The notes beneath the pieces were generated by a model. The model was not told where the DNA came from and made no database searches. It was given only the letters and a program-made list of their open reading frames with translations. The translations under genes and the position numbers were made by a program. From contig JAIRMX010000002.1 of the NCBI GenBank assembly GCA_031258375.1, positions 1-9,287 on the forward strand: DNA of 9,287 nucleotides. The letters are read 5' to 3'. Origin of the DNA: Elusimicrobiota bacterium (GTDB lineage Bacteria; Elusimicrobiota; Elusimicrobia; Elusimicrobiales; Elusimicrobiaceae). Of the stretch, positions 1 to 6,508 are shown piece after piece (within the stretch, counting starts at the first letter, position 1; every line of letters begins with the position of its first letter).

Positions 1-542
1 GTATCCGTACGCGTGTCAATGCGGATTTTATCGCCTTCGTTGATAAAGAGCGGAACTTTGATTTCAAGACCGGATTCAAGCGTGGCCGATTTTGTCATAT
101 TTGCCACGGTATCCCCGCGCACGCCCGGAACTGTGGAAGCTACTTTCAAATCTACTTTTATCGGCAGATCAACGCTGAAAAGCAAATCGTTTATAAAAAG
201 CCCCGTCGCTTCCATTCCGTCAACAAGATAATTTTTTTTATTGCCTATCTTAGACGAAGGCACGCCGACTTGTTCGTAAGTCGTGTTATCCATAAAATAA
301 ATCATATCTACGTCTCTATAGGAATAGCTGAAAGGGCGTTTTTCTATGCCGACTTCTTTAAATTTATCTTCCGGCCTGTAAGAGCTTTCTATAATTGAAC
401 CGGTATTTAAGTTTTTAAGTTTAACCCTTACCACTGCGCGCGCTTGAGACTTGCGGTGATGCTGATATTCTATAATTTCCACCAGCTGCCCGTTTTCGTC
501 TTCAAAAATCAAACCTTCTCTAAAATCTCCCGTACCTATCAT
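1..542 (-). CDS. efp: Elongation factor P, C-terminus cut by window edge
   Basis: Translation factor that binds between the ribosomal P and E sites and relieves stalling at proline runs. The visible 180 codons hold the KOW-like N-terminal domain (F7-R-E-G10, then V-R-V-K-L-K-N at 38-44) and the two OB domains. The C-terminal family signature is clear: K-S-A-x4-G-L-E-I-K-V-P. The usual length is about 185-188 residues, so only the last few are missing. The start ATG is preceded by AAAGGAG about 7 bases upstream, and the gene begins 12 bases after the stop of the aminopeptidase gene, so the two are probably co-transcribed. Odd point: the loop that normally reads P-G-K-G and carries the modified lysine reads R30-K-S-Q33-A-R here, with Gln at the position equivalent to E. 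coli Lys34. Family assignment is certain; the modification state is unknown. Confidence 0.96.
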   Translation of the reverse strand, partial: MIGTGDFREGLIFEDENGQLVEIIEYQHHRKSQARAVVRVKLKNLNTGSIIESSYRPEDKFKEVGIEKRPFSYSYRDVDMIYFMDNTTYEQVGVPSSKIGNKKNYLVDGMEATGLFINDLLFSVDLPIKVDLKVASTVPGVRGDTVANMTKSATLESGLEIKVPLFINEGDKIRIDTRTD

Positions 543-554
543 AAAACGCTCCTT

Positions 555-1604
555 TTATTTAGTTAAAATTTTTGCGCCCGTTTTTGTAAGCAGCACGGTG
601 TTTTCATAACGCACGCCGAGTTTCCCTTCAAAATATAATCCGGGCTCTATGGTAAAAACGCTGTTTTCTCTTAATATATCCGCCGAATTTATTCTGACAA
701 AAGGCGCTTCGTGTATCGCAATGCCAAGACTATGTCCGGTGCTGTGTATAAAATGTTTGGAAAGGCCGCTTTTTTCTTCTATATAATTGCGGCATACGGC
801 GTCAAGTTCGTTGCCGCTCATTGCAATTTTTGCCGATTTTAGAGTTATATCGTGCGCGCTTTTTACAATATCGTATATTTTAGTAAATTCTTTCGACGGT
901 TTTCCGCCATACCAAAAAGCGCGCGTAATGTCCGAACAATAATCTCCGTATTTGCAGCCGTAGTCCATTAAGACGGGTTCATTATTTTTAAGCTTGCGCT
1001 TTGAATTCACATGATGCGGATTTGCGCCGTCTGAACCGAAAGCCATTATTGTTTCAAAAGCAAGCCCTTGCCCGCCCAAAGAAAACATAATCTCTTCAAG
1101 CATTTTAGCGGCTTCAATTTCCGTAATTCCCGCTTTCAATTTTTTTCGGAAAATCTCATAAGCCTTTGCCGATATTTGGCATGCTTTTTGTATTTTGGAA
1201 ATTTCAGAGGGCAGTTTTACTTCGCGTAATTTGGAAATCTCCCCGGTCATTTCGATAAAACCGGCTTTTTTAAACATATTGCCCGGAATATAACTTATAA
1301 GTTCAGGATCAAAAGCCGCGTTTTTTATTTTTAACTCTTTTACTTTCTTTACAATGTCCGCGGGGTTAAGACTTATAATTAAAGTCAAGTAAGGAGCGGC
1401 CTTGCGTAAATTTATCGCATATAGTTCTTTGGTAAAACAAAAAGCTTTTGTCTGAGTTATCAGCAGCAAAGCGTCCTTTTGCGTGGAAAAATGAAAATCG
1501 CTCAGATAATTTAAAGAGTCATAATCCATAACCGCAAAAGCTTGTATTTTTTGCAATTTTAAATATTTTTGAAAGTTTTTTATTTTTTCATCGCTGTTTT
1601 TCAT
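555..1604 (-). CDS. pepP: Xaa-Pro aminopeptidase (M24B), second tandem copy
   Basis: Cytosolic metallopeptidase predicted to remove an N-terminal residue that precedes proline. The 349 residues comprise a creatinase-type N-terminal domain (about 1-125) and a pita-bread M24 catalytic domain (about 130-349). All five metal ligands are present: D214 and D225 (in M-D-Y-G and S-D-I-T-R), H291 (T-G-H-S-L-G), E320 (T-I-E-P-G) and E334 (R-Y-E-N). H198 and H298 fit the usual accessory histidines. The reading frame can be extended upstream to a TTG at 1661, but that would overlap the preceding gene by 43 bases. The ATG at 1604 gives a length matching the paralogue and lies 14 bases after its stop, although its ribosome binding site is weak (GAAG-like). 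It sits between a paralogue and efp, a common neighbour pairing in bacteria. Prolidase activity on dipeptides cannot be excluded. Confidence 0.9.
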   Translation of the reverse strand: MKNSDEKIKNFQKYLKLQKIQAFAVMDYDSLNYLSDFHFSTQKDALLLITQTKAFCFTKELYAINLRKAAPYLTLIISLNPADIVKKVKELKIKNAAFDPELISYIPGNMFKKAGFIEMTGEISKLREVKLPSEISKIQKACQISAKAYEIFRKKLKAGITEIEAAKMLEEIMFSLGGQGLAFETIMAFGSDGANPHHVNSKRKLKNNEPVLMDYGCKYGDYCSDITRAFWYGGKPSKEFTKIYDIVKSAHDITLKSAKIAMSGNELDAVCRNYIEEKSGLSKHFIHSTGHSLGIAIHEAPFVRINSADILRENSVFTIEPGLYFEGKLGVRYENTVLLTKTGAKILTK

Positions 1605-1618
1605 TTTAGCTTGCAACT

Positions 1619-2674
1619 TCAATTTAATATTTTTGTTCCGTTTTTTGTCATATAAAAGCAATCTTCGTAGCGTACGCCGAACTTACCTTCAAGATAAATC
1701 CCGGGCTCTATACTGAAGCAATAATTTAGACCGATTTTATTTTTATTTAACCGGCTGATATCGGCTTCTTCATGAGCTTCGATTCCTATGCCGTGGCCGG
1801 TACGGTGCGTGAAGTATTTGCCATAACCGGCGGCTTCTATCTGCGAACGCGCTATAGCGTCAATCTGCGCGCCCGTCATGCCGTATTTCGCTTCTTTAGC
1901 GGCTTTATCATGCGCGGTTTTCACTATATCAAAAATTTTCTTAAATTCCGCGGAAGGTTTATTGCCATACCAAAAGGTGCGCGTAATATCCGAACAATAA
2001 TTTTGATAAACGCAGCCGAAATCCAGCATAATTGGCATATTGTTTTTCAATTTAAAATCGCCCGGCATATGATGCGGATTTGCGCCGTTTGGACCAAAGC
2101 TCACTAAGGTGGTAAAAGAGGTTCCGCTTGCGCCTTTAGACATCATATAATCGTCCAGTTTAGCGGCTATTTCTTTTTCCGTAACGCCGATTTTCAAAAG
2201 TTTTTTGATATAAGGCAGCGCGCCGTAAACTATTTTTGCGGAGCGGCGCATAATTTCAAGTTCCGTTTCCGTTTTAGAAACCCTCAGGGAAGCGATAAGC
2301 GAAGCAAACTCTTTGAAACCCGCTTTAATATATGCTTTGCCGCTGTAATACATTTCTTTATTAAAATCAAAAGCGACATTTTTTAATTTAAGTTTTTTAG
2401 CGGTTTCTATTATTTTATTTTCTCTACAATAATCAAATCCTTCGATTTTTATTTCCGGATATTCAGAGCTGAGCGGAATTTTATATAAACTTCGAGCAGC
2501 GAGATAGAGGCCTTTATCATACGCAAGCAAGATACCTTCGTTCTGGAAGAAAAAAATATTTTTACCCAAAATGTATTTTAAATCTTTTACATCGGAAATT
2601 ATTAACCCGTCAAGTTTATTCTTCTTTAGAAGAGTTTTTAAAGCCGAAAGTTTGGAGGCGTCAAGTTTGGGCAT
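1619..2674 (-). CDS. pepP: Xaa-Pro aminopeptidase (M24B), first tandem copy
   Basis: 351-residue metallopeptidase of the M24B family, paralogous to the gene downstream. N-terminal creatinase-like domain about 1-130, catalytic domain about 135-351. Metal ligands D218, D229, H294, E323 and E337 are all in place, in the motifs M-L-D-F-G, S-D-I-T-R, T-G-H-G-I-G, S-I-E-P-G and R-Y-E-D. The two copies share long blocks in the catalytic half (G-A-N-P-H-H, K-L-K-N-N, Y-C-S-D-I-T-R, F-W-Y-G) and differ more in the N-terminal domain. ATG is preceded by AAAGGAT about 7 bases upstream. It is the first gene of a probable three-gene unit ending in efp. The histidine motif after the metal His reads H-E-E-A-D rather than the commoner H-E-x-P. 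Aminopeptidase P rather than prolidase is an inference from length and context. Confidence 0.92.
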   Translation of the reverse strand: MPKLDASKLSALKTLLKKNKLDGLIISDVKDLKYILGKNIFFFQNEGILLAYDKGLYLAARSLYKIPLSSEYPEIKIEGFDYCRENKIIETAKKLKLKNVAFDFNKEMYYSGKAYIKAGFKEFASLIASLRVSKTETELEIMRRSAKIVYGALPYIKKLLKIGVTEKEIAAKLDDYMMSKGASGTSFTTLVSFGPNGANPHHMPGDFKLKNNMPIMLDFGCVYQNYCSDITRTFWYGNKPSAEFKKIFDIVKTAHDKAAKEAKYGMTGAQIDAIARSQIEAAGYGKYFTHRTGHGIGIEAHEEADISRLNKNKIGLNYCFSIEPGIYLEGKFGVRYEDCFYMTKNGTKILN

Positions 2675-2706
2675 AACAAAATCCTTTTAGTTAATTTCTT
2701 ATTCAT

Positions 2707-2712
2707 ATTATA
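2707..2712 (-). promoter_or_regulatory. Probable -10 element of the aminopeptidase-efp operon
   Basis: On the minus strand this reads TATAAT, an exact sigma-70 type -10 hexamer, about 33 bases upstream of the first aminopeptidase ATG. No good -35 hexamer lies 16-18 bases further upstream, so the call rests on the -10 and the position alone. Confidence 0.45.
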
Positions 2713-2781
2713 TAAATTAATGGCTAAAACTGCTAGAGCCAACAGCGTTTTCTGTTTTTAGGAAAGTACCCAAAAGACCTA

Positions 2782-2809
2782 TTTACAAAACCCTTATATA
2801 TTGTATAAA
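2782..2809 (+). promoter_or_regulatory. Probable promoter of the small secreted-protein gene
   Basis: TTTACA (2782-2787) and TATAAA (2804-2809) are separated by 16 bases and lie about 40 bases before the start codon of the plus-strand gene. This fits a sigma-70 type promoter. Transcription start is inferred near 2816. Confidence 0.5.
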
Positions 2810-2850
2810 CTAAAAATGTAGCATATATTAAACTAAGGCAAGGAGGCAAT

Positions 2851-3462
2851 ATGTTGGGAAAAAGCATAGTAATAAGCAGTTTGTTGTTATGCGGCGCCAT
2901 GTGTTTTGCACAAAACACATCGTATGATGGGTTTTATAGCCCATGGAAAATGGAGGGGCGAGAAAAAATAATAACTACTAGAAACATTGCTAAAAGTGTT
3001 ACCGTAAAAGATCCGGACGGAACATTATTAATAGAAGCTGTGGAAGCGGGGAATAAAGGCAGAATAAAAACTCTCCTTAAAAACAACTCGTATTCCTCCG
3101 AACAATATGTTGAAGCAATATCAAAAACCGAAGTTGCGGATATAGCTAATACTTTGTACGCCAATGCTATAGAGTCAATTGTCAAGAACGCGCCAAATCG
3201 TACCATATCTGAATCTTATATGATATTTGCTCACGATACTCCAACACTTGTTCCAGCGCAAATCGCTTATAAGATTGAAGGAAAAGAATATGTGGTTAGC
3301 GGTCATTACGGCAAGGATAAAGTATATAATGCGGCTAAAGGGGTCTTTGACAACTTACTCAAAGAAAAAAACATCCAACTCCCTGTAAAATCTAAGTTTG
3401 ATTGGGAAAAGTTTTTGATAATGGTGTCTGAGGGGTTTACAAGTACACCACCTTCTAAATAA
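2851..3462 (+). CDS. Small secreted protein of unknown function with one ankyrin-like segment
   Basis: I do not recognise this 203-residue protein. It starts with a clear signal peptide: K4, a hydrophobic stretch at about 6-16, and a likely signal peptidase I site after A20 (C-F-A/Q-N). The L-L-C-G at 12-15 is a poor lipobox. Residues about 57-80 (D-G-T-L-L-I-E-A-V-E-A-G-N, then K-T-L-L-K-N) resemble a single ankyrin repeat, too little for a fold call. The rest is mixed charged sequence without repeats; a basic, aromatic C-terminal third ends in T-P-P-S-K. The start is firm: AAGGAGG lies 5 bases before ATG. The gene stands alone between a divergent operon and a convergent one, with its own promoter and terminator. 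Expected location is the periplasm or outside the cell. It could be lineage-specific. Confidence 0.75.
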   Translation: MLGKSIVISSLLLCGAMCFAQNTSYDGFYSPWKMEGREKIITTRNIAKSVTVKDPDGTLLIEAVEAGNKGRIKTLLKNNSYSSEQYVEAISKTEVADIANTLYANAIESIVKNAPNRTISESYMIFAHDTPTLVPAQIAYKIEGKEYVVSGHYGKDKVYNAAKGVFDNLLKEKNIQLPVKSKFDWEKFLIMVSEGFTSTPPSK

Positions 3463-3478
3463 TTTCCAAATGCTTTAA

Positions 3479-3497
3479 CCCCCGGCCTAGCCGGGGG
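3479..3497. terminator. Bidirectional intrinsic terminator
   Basis: Perfect 8-bp GC stem (3479-3486 with 3490-3497) and a 3-base loop. On the plus strand it follows the secreted-protein gene by 17 bases and is followed by a T-rich tail ending in TTTTT at 3512-3516. On the minus strand it follows the thiE:thiS stop, with the weaker tail TTAAAGCATTT. It is placed to end both convergent units. Confidence 0.8.
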
Positions 3498-3514
3498 ATG
3501 TTATTTATTAATTT

Positions 3515-4351
3515 TTACCCGCCGGCCATAAAAGTTATAATTTCAACGGCGTCGCCGGAATTAAAAAAAATATCGCCGTATTTGTCTTTATCAACAATAC
3601 TTCGGTTAATTTCCACAACCACGCCGGCGGGATTAATATTTTTTGATTTCAGATAATCTACAATAGTCGTTTTTAAAGGGAGTTCTGCGGATTTTCCGTT
3701 AATTACCACTTTCAGCGTGGGATTATTTTCCGCGATAATTTTATTTGCGCGTTTAATTAGGTCAATAATATCGGGCGCGGCCGTAATTTCGCTCAGCATA
3801 CATATATGTTTTGCTCCGGCTTTTAAAATTTCTTCCAAGTTATCTAACTTTATGCCGCCGATTGCCACAAAAGGAATTTTCACATTAGCCGCCGCGTATT
3901 TTACCAAATCCAGCCCTACCGGAACATAATCCGGCTTTGTGGGCGTTGCAAAAACGGGGCCTACGCCGATATAATCAATATCTTCCTTAACGGCTTTTTC
4001 TATTTGATTTATCGAATGAGTGGAAAGGCCAAGAAGCATATCTCCGCCGATAAGCCGCCTTACTTCCCGCGCGCTTATATCGTCTTGGCCGATATGCAGG
4101 CCGTCGGCATTAGCCTCGAGCGCGAGATTTGCATTATCGTTAACAATGAAAACCGCGTCATAGGCAAGCGTTAAACTGCGCAGTTCTTTTGCTTCTTTTA
4201 ATTGTTCTTCGTAAGGTTTTGATTTTTCCCGGTACTGTATGGTTCTAATTCCGCCCTCAAGCATTTGTTCTGCCATTTCGCAAACGCTTCTTCCTCCGCT
4301 AAAAACGCTTGAAGTAATTGCGTATAAGCCTGTCTTAATTTGTTTTTTCAT
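3515..4351 (-). CDS. thiE: ThiE-ThiS fusion: thiamine phosphate synthase with C-terminal sulfur carrier
   Basis: Residues about 5-205 are thiamine phosphate synthase, which joins the hydroxymethylpyrimidine diphosphate and thiazole phosphate. Visible motifs are Q39-Y-R-E-K43, N71-D72, H86-I-G-Q-D-D91, G108-L-S-T-H112, G129-V-G-P-V-F-A-T-P and A163-I-G-G-I. Residues about 213-278 are a complete ThiS: a ubiquitin-like fold beginning L-K-V-V-I-N-G-K and ending in the essential free Gly-Gly at 277-278. ThiS is normally a separate peptide of about 65 residues that is adenylylated by ThiF and thiocarboxylated to give sulfur to ThiG. The protein starts at an ATGA overlap with thiH, so translation is coupled; an AAGGA lies about 12 bases upstream. 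The fusion leaves the C-terminal Gly-Gly exposed, as the chemistry needs. No frameshift or stop is seen at the junction. Product family is certain; the fusion is directly visible. Confidence 0.95.
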   Translation of the reverse strand: MKKQIKTGLYAITSSVFSGGRSVCEMAEQMLEGGIRTIQYREKSKPYEEQLKEAKELRSLTLAYDAVFIVNDNANLALEANADGLHIGQDDISAREVRRLIGGDMLLGLSTHSINQIEKAVKEDIDYIGVGPVFATPTKPDYVPVGLDLVKYAAANVKIPFVAIGGIKLDNLEEILKAGAKHICMLSEITAAPDIIDLIKRANKIIAENNPTLKVVINGKSAELPLKTTIVDYLKSKNINPAGVVVEINRSIVDKDKYGDIFFNSGDAVEIITFMAGG

Positions 4352-5445
4352 AAATGCAGCCAGTCCTTAAATACAGGCTGATAACCCAGCCCGTAAATTT
4401 GATTTTTTATTTCTTCAACCGATCTTCTGTCTTCGTTTTCAAATTGCCCAGTATCTTCTTTAGAGATTGAATACCCGCCGACTTTCGTCGAAGCCTGAGC
4501 GGACATTTTCGTTATGCAAAGAGGCAAAATGTTATCTCGCATATAAGCGCTTTCCCTTGTGGAAAGCGTAATGCCCGCGCGCGGCAGAAATATGCGGCAG
4601 GCAAGCATAATATGAACGAAAGTTTTATCGTCAAGAGGATACTTCGGCGTAAAATTGCCCGCGTTGCTTTTAATACGCGGGAAAGATAAAGAAAAATCAA
4701 TATCCGGATATTTGCCTTCCAAATATTTTATATGCATAGCGGCAGAAAAAATTTCTTTAACGGGGTCGTTAAGCCCGAGCAGCGGGCCTATGTTTATATT
4801 TCTGGCTCCGGCTTTGCAGGCGCGCTCGGGCGCGTCTAAGCGGAGTAAATAATTTGTTTTAGGGCCTCTTAAATGCACTTGCCCGTAAATTTCCTCGTCG
4901 TAAACTTCCTGATAAATCGTTACGCCGTCCGCGCCGAGCGCAAAAAGTTTTTTATAAACTCCCGTATCAAGGGGGTATACCTCCAAAGATATCGAATAAA
5001 AATATTTACTTAATATTTTAACGCAATTTGCCAGATATTCTATCGAAGTATTCGAGGACTCGCCGCAAACTAAAACCATATGGCGTATGCCCAAAGCCGA
5101 TAATGCTTTGGCCTCGCTTTCAACCTGTTCTAAAGAAAGTATTTCCCGCTTTATTTTATTGTTTGAGCTGAAAGAACAATACGCGCAGCCGTTCATGCAG
5201 AAATTCGCGACGTAAATAGGCGCGTAAAGCAAAATATTTTTGCCGAAAAACTGCCGAGTGATTTTTTGCGCTTTTTTGGCAATCAATTCCAAATAAGGCC
5301 GCGCTTTGGGCGAAAGCAAAAGAAGAAAATCTTTTTGGCTGAGAATTTCTTTATCCAAAATATTTTTTATTATTTGTTCGGATATTTTGCCGCAAAAAGC
5401 AAAATCCGCATTTTTATATTTTAGCAATTTTTCGTAGTAGCTCAT
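4348..5445 (-). CDS. thiH: 2-iminoacetate synthase ThiH (tyrosine lyase)
   Basis: Radical SAM enzyme that cleaves tyrosine to dehydroglycine and p-cresol; dehydroglycine is the C-N unit of the thiazole ring made with ThiG. The 365 residues match the usual ThiH length of about 370. The iron-sulfur cluster motif C-x3-C-x2-C is at C83, C87 and C90 (C-M-N-G-C-A-Y-C). Other ThiH-like features are G128-E-S, the E-V-Y-P at 155-158, the Y-Q-E-V-Y at 178-182, and S-T-R-E at 295-298. The start ATG has no close Shine-Dalgarno sequence; it overlaps the stop of a 19-codon upstream reading frame by ATGA. The stop overlaps thiE:thiS by four bases. Use of ThiH instead of glycine oxidase ThiO suggests anaerobic life. 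Confidence 0.96.
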   Translation of the reverse strand: MSYYEKLLKYKNADFAFCGKISEQIIKNILDKEILSQKDFLLLLSPKARPYLELIAKKAQKITRQFFGKNILLYAPIYVANFCMNGCAYCSFSSNNKIKREILSLEQVESEAKALSALGIRHMVLVCGESSNTSIEYLANCVKILSKYFYSISLEVYPLDTGVYKKLFALGADGVTIYQEVYDEEIYGQVHLRGPKTNYLLRLDAPERACKAGARNINIGPLLGLNDPVKEIFSAAMHIKYLEGKYPDIDFSLSFPRIKSNAGNFTPKYPLDDKTFVHIMLACRIFLPRAGITLSTRESAYMRDNILPLCITKMSAQASTKVGGYSISKEDTGQFENEDRRSVEEIKNQIYGLGYQPVFKDWLHL

Positions 5446-5501
5446 AATTGATTTACGTTAAAAATTATAATTCCTTTATAATCATTTTTTATAAATTCCA
5501 T
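5442..5501 (-). CDS. Possible 19-codon leader peptide coupled to thiH
   Basis: A short frame starts with ATG at 5501, runs 19 codons (M-E-F-I-K-N-D-Y-K-G-I-I-I-F-N-V-N-Q-L) and stops with a TGA that overlaps the thiH ATG in an ATGA. GAGG lies 8 bases upstream of its start. Since thiH itself lacks a ribosome binding site, ribosomes finishing this frame could reinitiate on thiH. Part of it falls in an AT-rich inverted repeat (5464-5470 with 5476-5482). The peptide resembles nothing I know; it may be translated only for coupling, or the frame may be chance. Confidence 0.3.
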   Translation of the reverse strand: MEFIKNDYKGIIIFNVNQL

Positions 5502-5512
5502 TCTCTTTGCCT

Positions 5513-5534
5513 CATACCGCCTGAGAGCGGTATG
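5513..5534. repeat. Perfect hairpin in the thiG-thiH spacer
   Basis: An 8-bp perfect stem (5513-5520 with 5527-5534) with a 6-base loop, CTGAGA on the plus strand. It lies between the thiG stop and the ribosome binding site of the leader frame. No T-run follows on the minus strand, so it is not a standard terminator. It may stabilise an mRNA end, mark a processing site or tune thiH translation. Confidence 0.6.
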
Positions 5535-5549
5535 TAAGTTCTGTCCATA

Positions 5550-6317
5550 TTAATTCAAAAAACCCGTAAGCGGAGACGAAGCTTTTGCCTGATCGCTTAT
5601 CCCGCCAAAATCCGCTAAATAGGCTTTGCGCCCTGCTTCGACGGCAAGAGCGAAAGCTTTGGCCATTTCCACAGGGTCGGGAGAGGAGGCAATAGCGGTG
5701 TTAACCATAACGGCCGCGCAGCCCATTTCCATACATATTGCAGCATCGGAAGGCCGGCCTAATCCGGCGTCGACTATAACGGGCAAATCCGTTTCATTGA
5801 TAATCATACGCACGAATTCTTTGGTAAGCAACCCCTTATTTGTTCCTATAGGCGCGCCGAGCGGCATTATCGAGCAGGCTCCGGCGGCTTTAAGTTTTCT
5901 TGCGCTGATTATGTCGGGATACATATACGGGAAAACGTAAAATCCTTCTTTGGCTAAAACCTCCGCAGCTTTTATAGTTTCTTCATTATCCGGCAAAAGA
6001 TATTTCGCGTCGTTGACAACTTCTATTTTTATCCAATTGCCGTATCCGGCGGCTTTGCAAAGCCGCGCTATGCGCACGGCTTCATCGGCAGTTTTTGCGC
6101 CGGATGTGTTCGGCATTAAAATTTTGTCTTTGGAAATAAAATTGAGAATATTATCTTCTTTAGTATCCAAATTGACGCGGCGCAATGCCACCGTCACAAC
6201 TTCGGCGCGGGATTCTTCTATAGCCTTGCCTAAAATAGCGTTTGAAGGATATTTGCCGCTTCCTATAATTAATCTGCTGCGTATTTGTCTGCCGCCTATA
6301 TTTAAACAATCCTGCAT
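5550..6317 (-). CDS. thiG: Thiazole synthase ThiG
   Basis: Forms the thiazole phosphate ring of thiamine from 1-deoxy-D-xylulose 5-phosphate, dehydroglycine and the ThiS thiocarboxylate. The 255 residues match the family (E. coli about 256). The Schiff-base lysine is K97 in W-I-K-I-E-V-V-N-D. Phosphate-binding segments of the TIM barrel are visible: I-G-S-G-K-Y at 18-23, M-P-L-G-A-P-I-G at 151-158, D-A-G-L-G at 183-187 and V-N-T-A-I at 205-209. The frame is open to 6389, but that upstream part is the riboswitch terminator. Start at 6317 is chosen because GGGAG lies 5 bases upstream and the protein then begins at the usual point. An in-frame ATG at 6329 would put the start next to the terminator T-run. 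The gene is first in the thiG-thiH-thiE:thiS operon and is under TPP control. Confidence 0.96.
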   Translation of the reverse strand: MQDCLNIGGRQIRSRLIIGSGKYPSNAILGKAIEESRAEVVTVALRRVNLDTKEDNILNFISKDKILMPNTSGAKTADEAVRIARLCKAAGYGNWIKIEVVNDAKYLLPDNEETIKAAEVLAKEGFYVFPYMYPDIISARKLKAAGACSIMPLGAPIGTNKGLLTKEFVRMIINETDLPVIVDAGLGRPSDAAICMEMGCAAVMVNTAIASSPDPVEMAKAFALAVEAGRKAYLADFGGISDQAKASSPLTGFLN

Positions 6318-6321
6318 AAAC

Positions 6322-6327
6322 GCTCCC
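6322..6327 (-). promoter_or_regulatory. Ribosome binding site that sets the thiG start
   Basis: GGGAGC on the minus strand, 4 bases before the ATG at 6317. It lies just past the terminator T-run, so it is only transcribed when the riboswitch allows read-through. It argues against the in-frame ATG at 6329. Confidence 0.75.
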
Positions 6328-6329
6328 AT

Positions 6330-6365
6330 AAAAAAACGTTTCTCCGCAACGAGGAGAAACGTTTT
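6330..6365 (-). terminator. Intrinsic terminator of the TPP riboswitch
   Basis: A perfect 13-bp stem (6333-6345 with 6353-6365), a 7-base loop and a run of seven T on the minus strand (6330-6336), placed between the TPP aptamer and the thiG ribosome binding site. The 5' arm can instead pair with the 3' side of the aptamer's P1 stem: minus-strand AAAACGT at 6359-6365 with GCGTTTT at 6381-6387. The two states exclude each other, as in a transcription-attenuating off-switch. Confidence 0.92.
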
Positions 6366-6383
6366 AAATTCTTTAACTGTAAA

Positions 6384-6475
6384 ACGCATTCCTACGCCGG
6401 TATTAACCGAATCAGGTTCTAAGGGTTGGAATTTGAAAATTCCTCTCAGCCCGCTTTGCGCGGCACCCCTTGCAT
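6384..6475 (-). promoter_or_regulatory. TPP riboswitch aptamer (THI box)
   Basis: The minus strand carries all hallmarks of the TPP aptamer. GGGGTGC is at 6463-6469, the pyrimidine-binding CTGAGA is at 6444-6449, and a 16-base stretch at 6411-6426 contains ACCCTT and AACCTGAT. A CGGTTAATACCG hairpin followed by GCGTAGGAA completes it. P1 can form from ATGCA (6471-6475) with TGCGT (6384-6388). It precedes thiG and its terminator, so TPP binding is expected to stop transcription of the thiazole/thiamine phosphate operon. Confidence 0.97.
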
Positions 6476-6508
6476 TATTTTGCCTGTTTATATATTAGCA
6501 AATTTTTA

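Noticed and set aside
13..231. 72-codon plus-strand open frame
   Set aside because: Antisense to the conserved C-terminal half of efp.
1605..1661. Upstream TTG start for the second aminopeptidase
   Set aside because: It would overlap the preceding gene by 43 bases, and the extra 19 residues are lysine-rich and not part of the family.
1772..2107. 111-codon plus-strand open frame
   Set aside because: Antisense shadow of the first aminopeptidase, whose metal-binding motifs fix the real frame.
2741..2759. Small hairpin followed by T-run in the intergenic region
   Set aside because: Only a 5-bp AT-rich stem, and no gene ends upstream of it on the plus strand, so a terminator role makes no sense.
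5521..5526. CTGAGA as a second thi-box
   Set aside because: It is a 6-base hairpin loop on the strand opposite to the operon and lacks the other conserved TPP aptamer elements.
6318..6389. Upstream extension of thiG by 24 codons
   Set aside because: This stretch is the riboswitch terminator and its stem; ThiG homology and the GGGAG site place the start at 6317.
5950..6498. 182-codon plus-strand open frame
   Set aside because: It lies antisense to thiG and the TPP riboswitch, both of which are certain; it has no ribosome binding site or recognisable domain.
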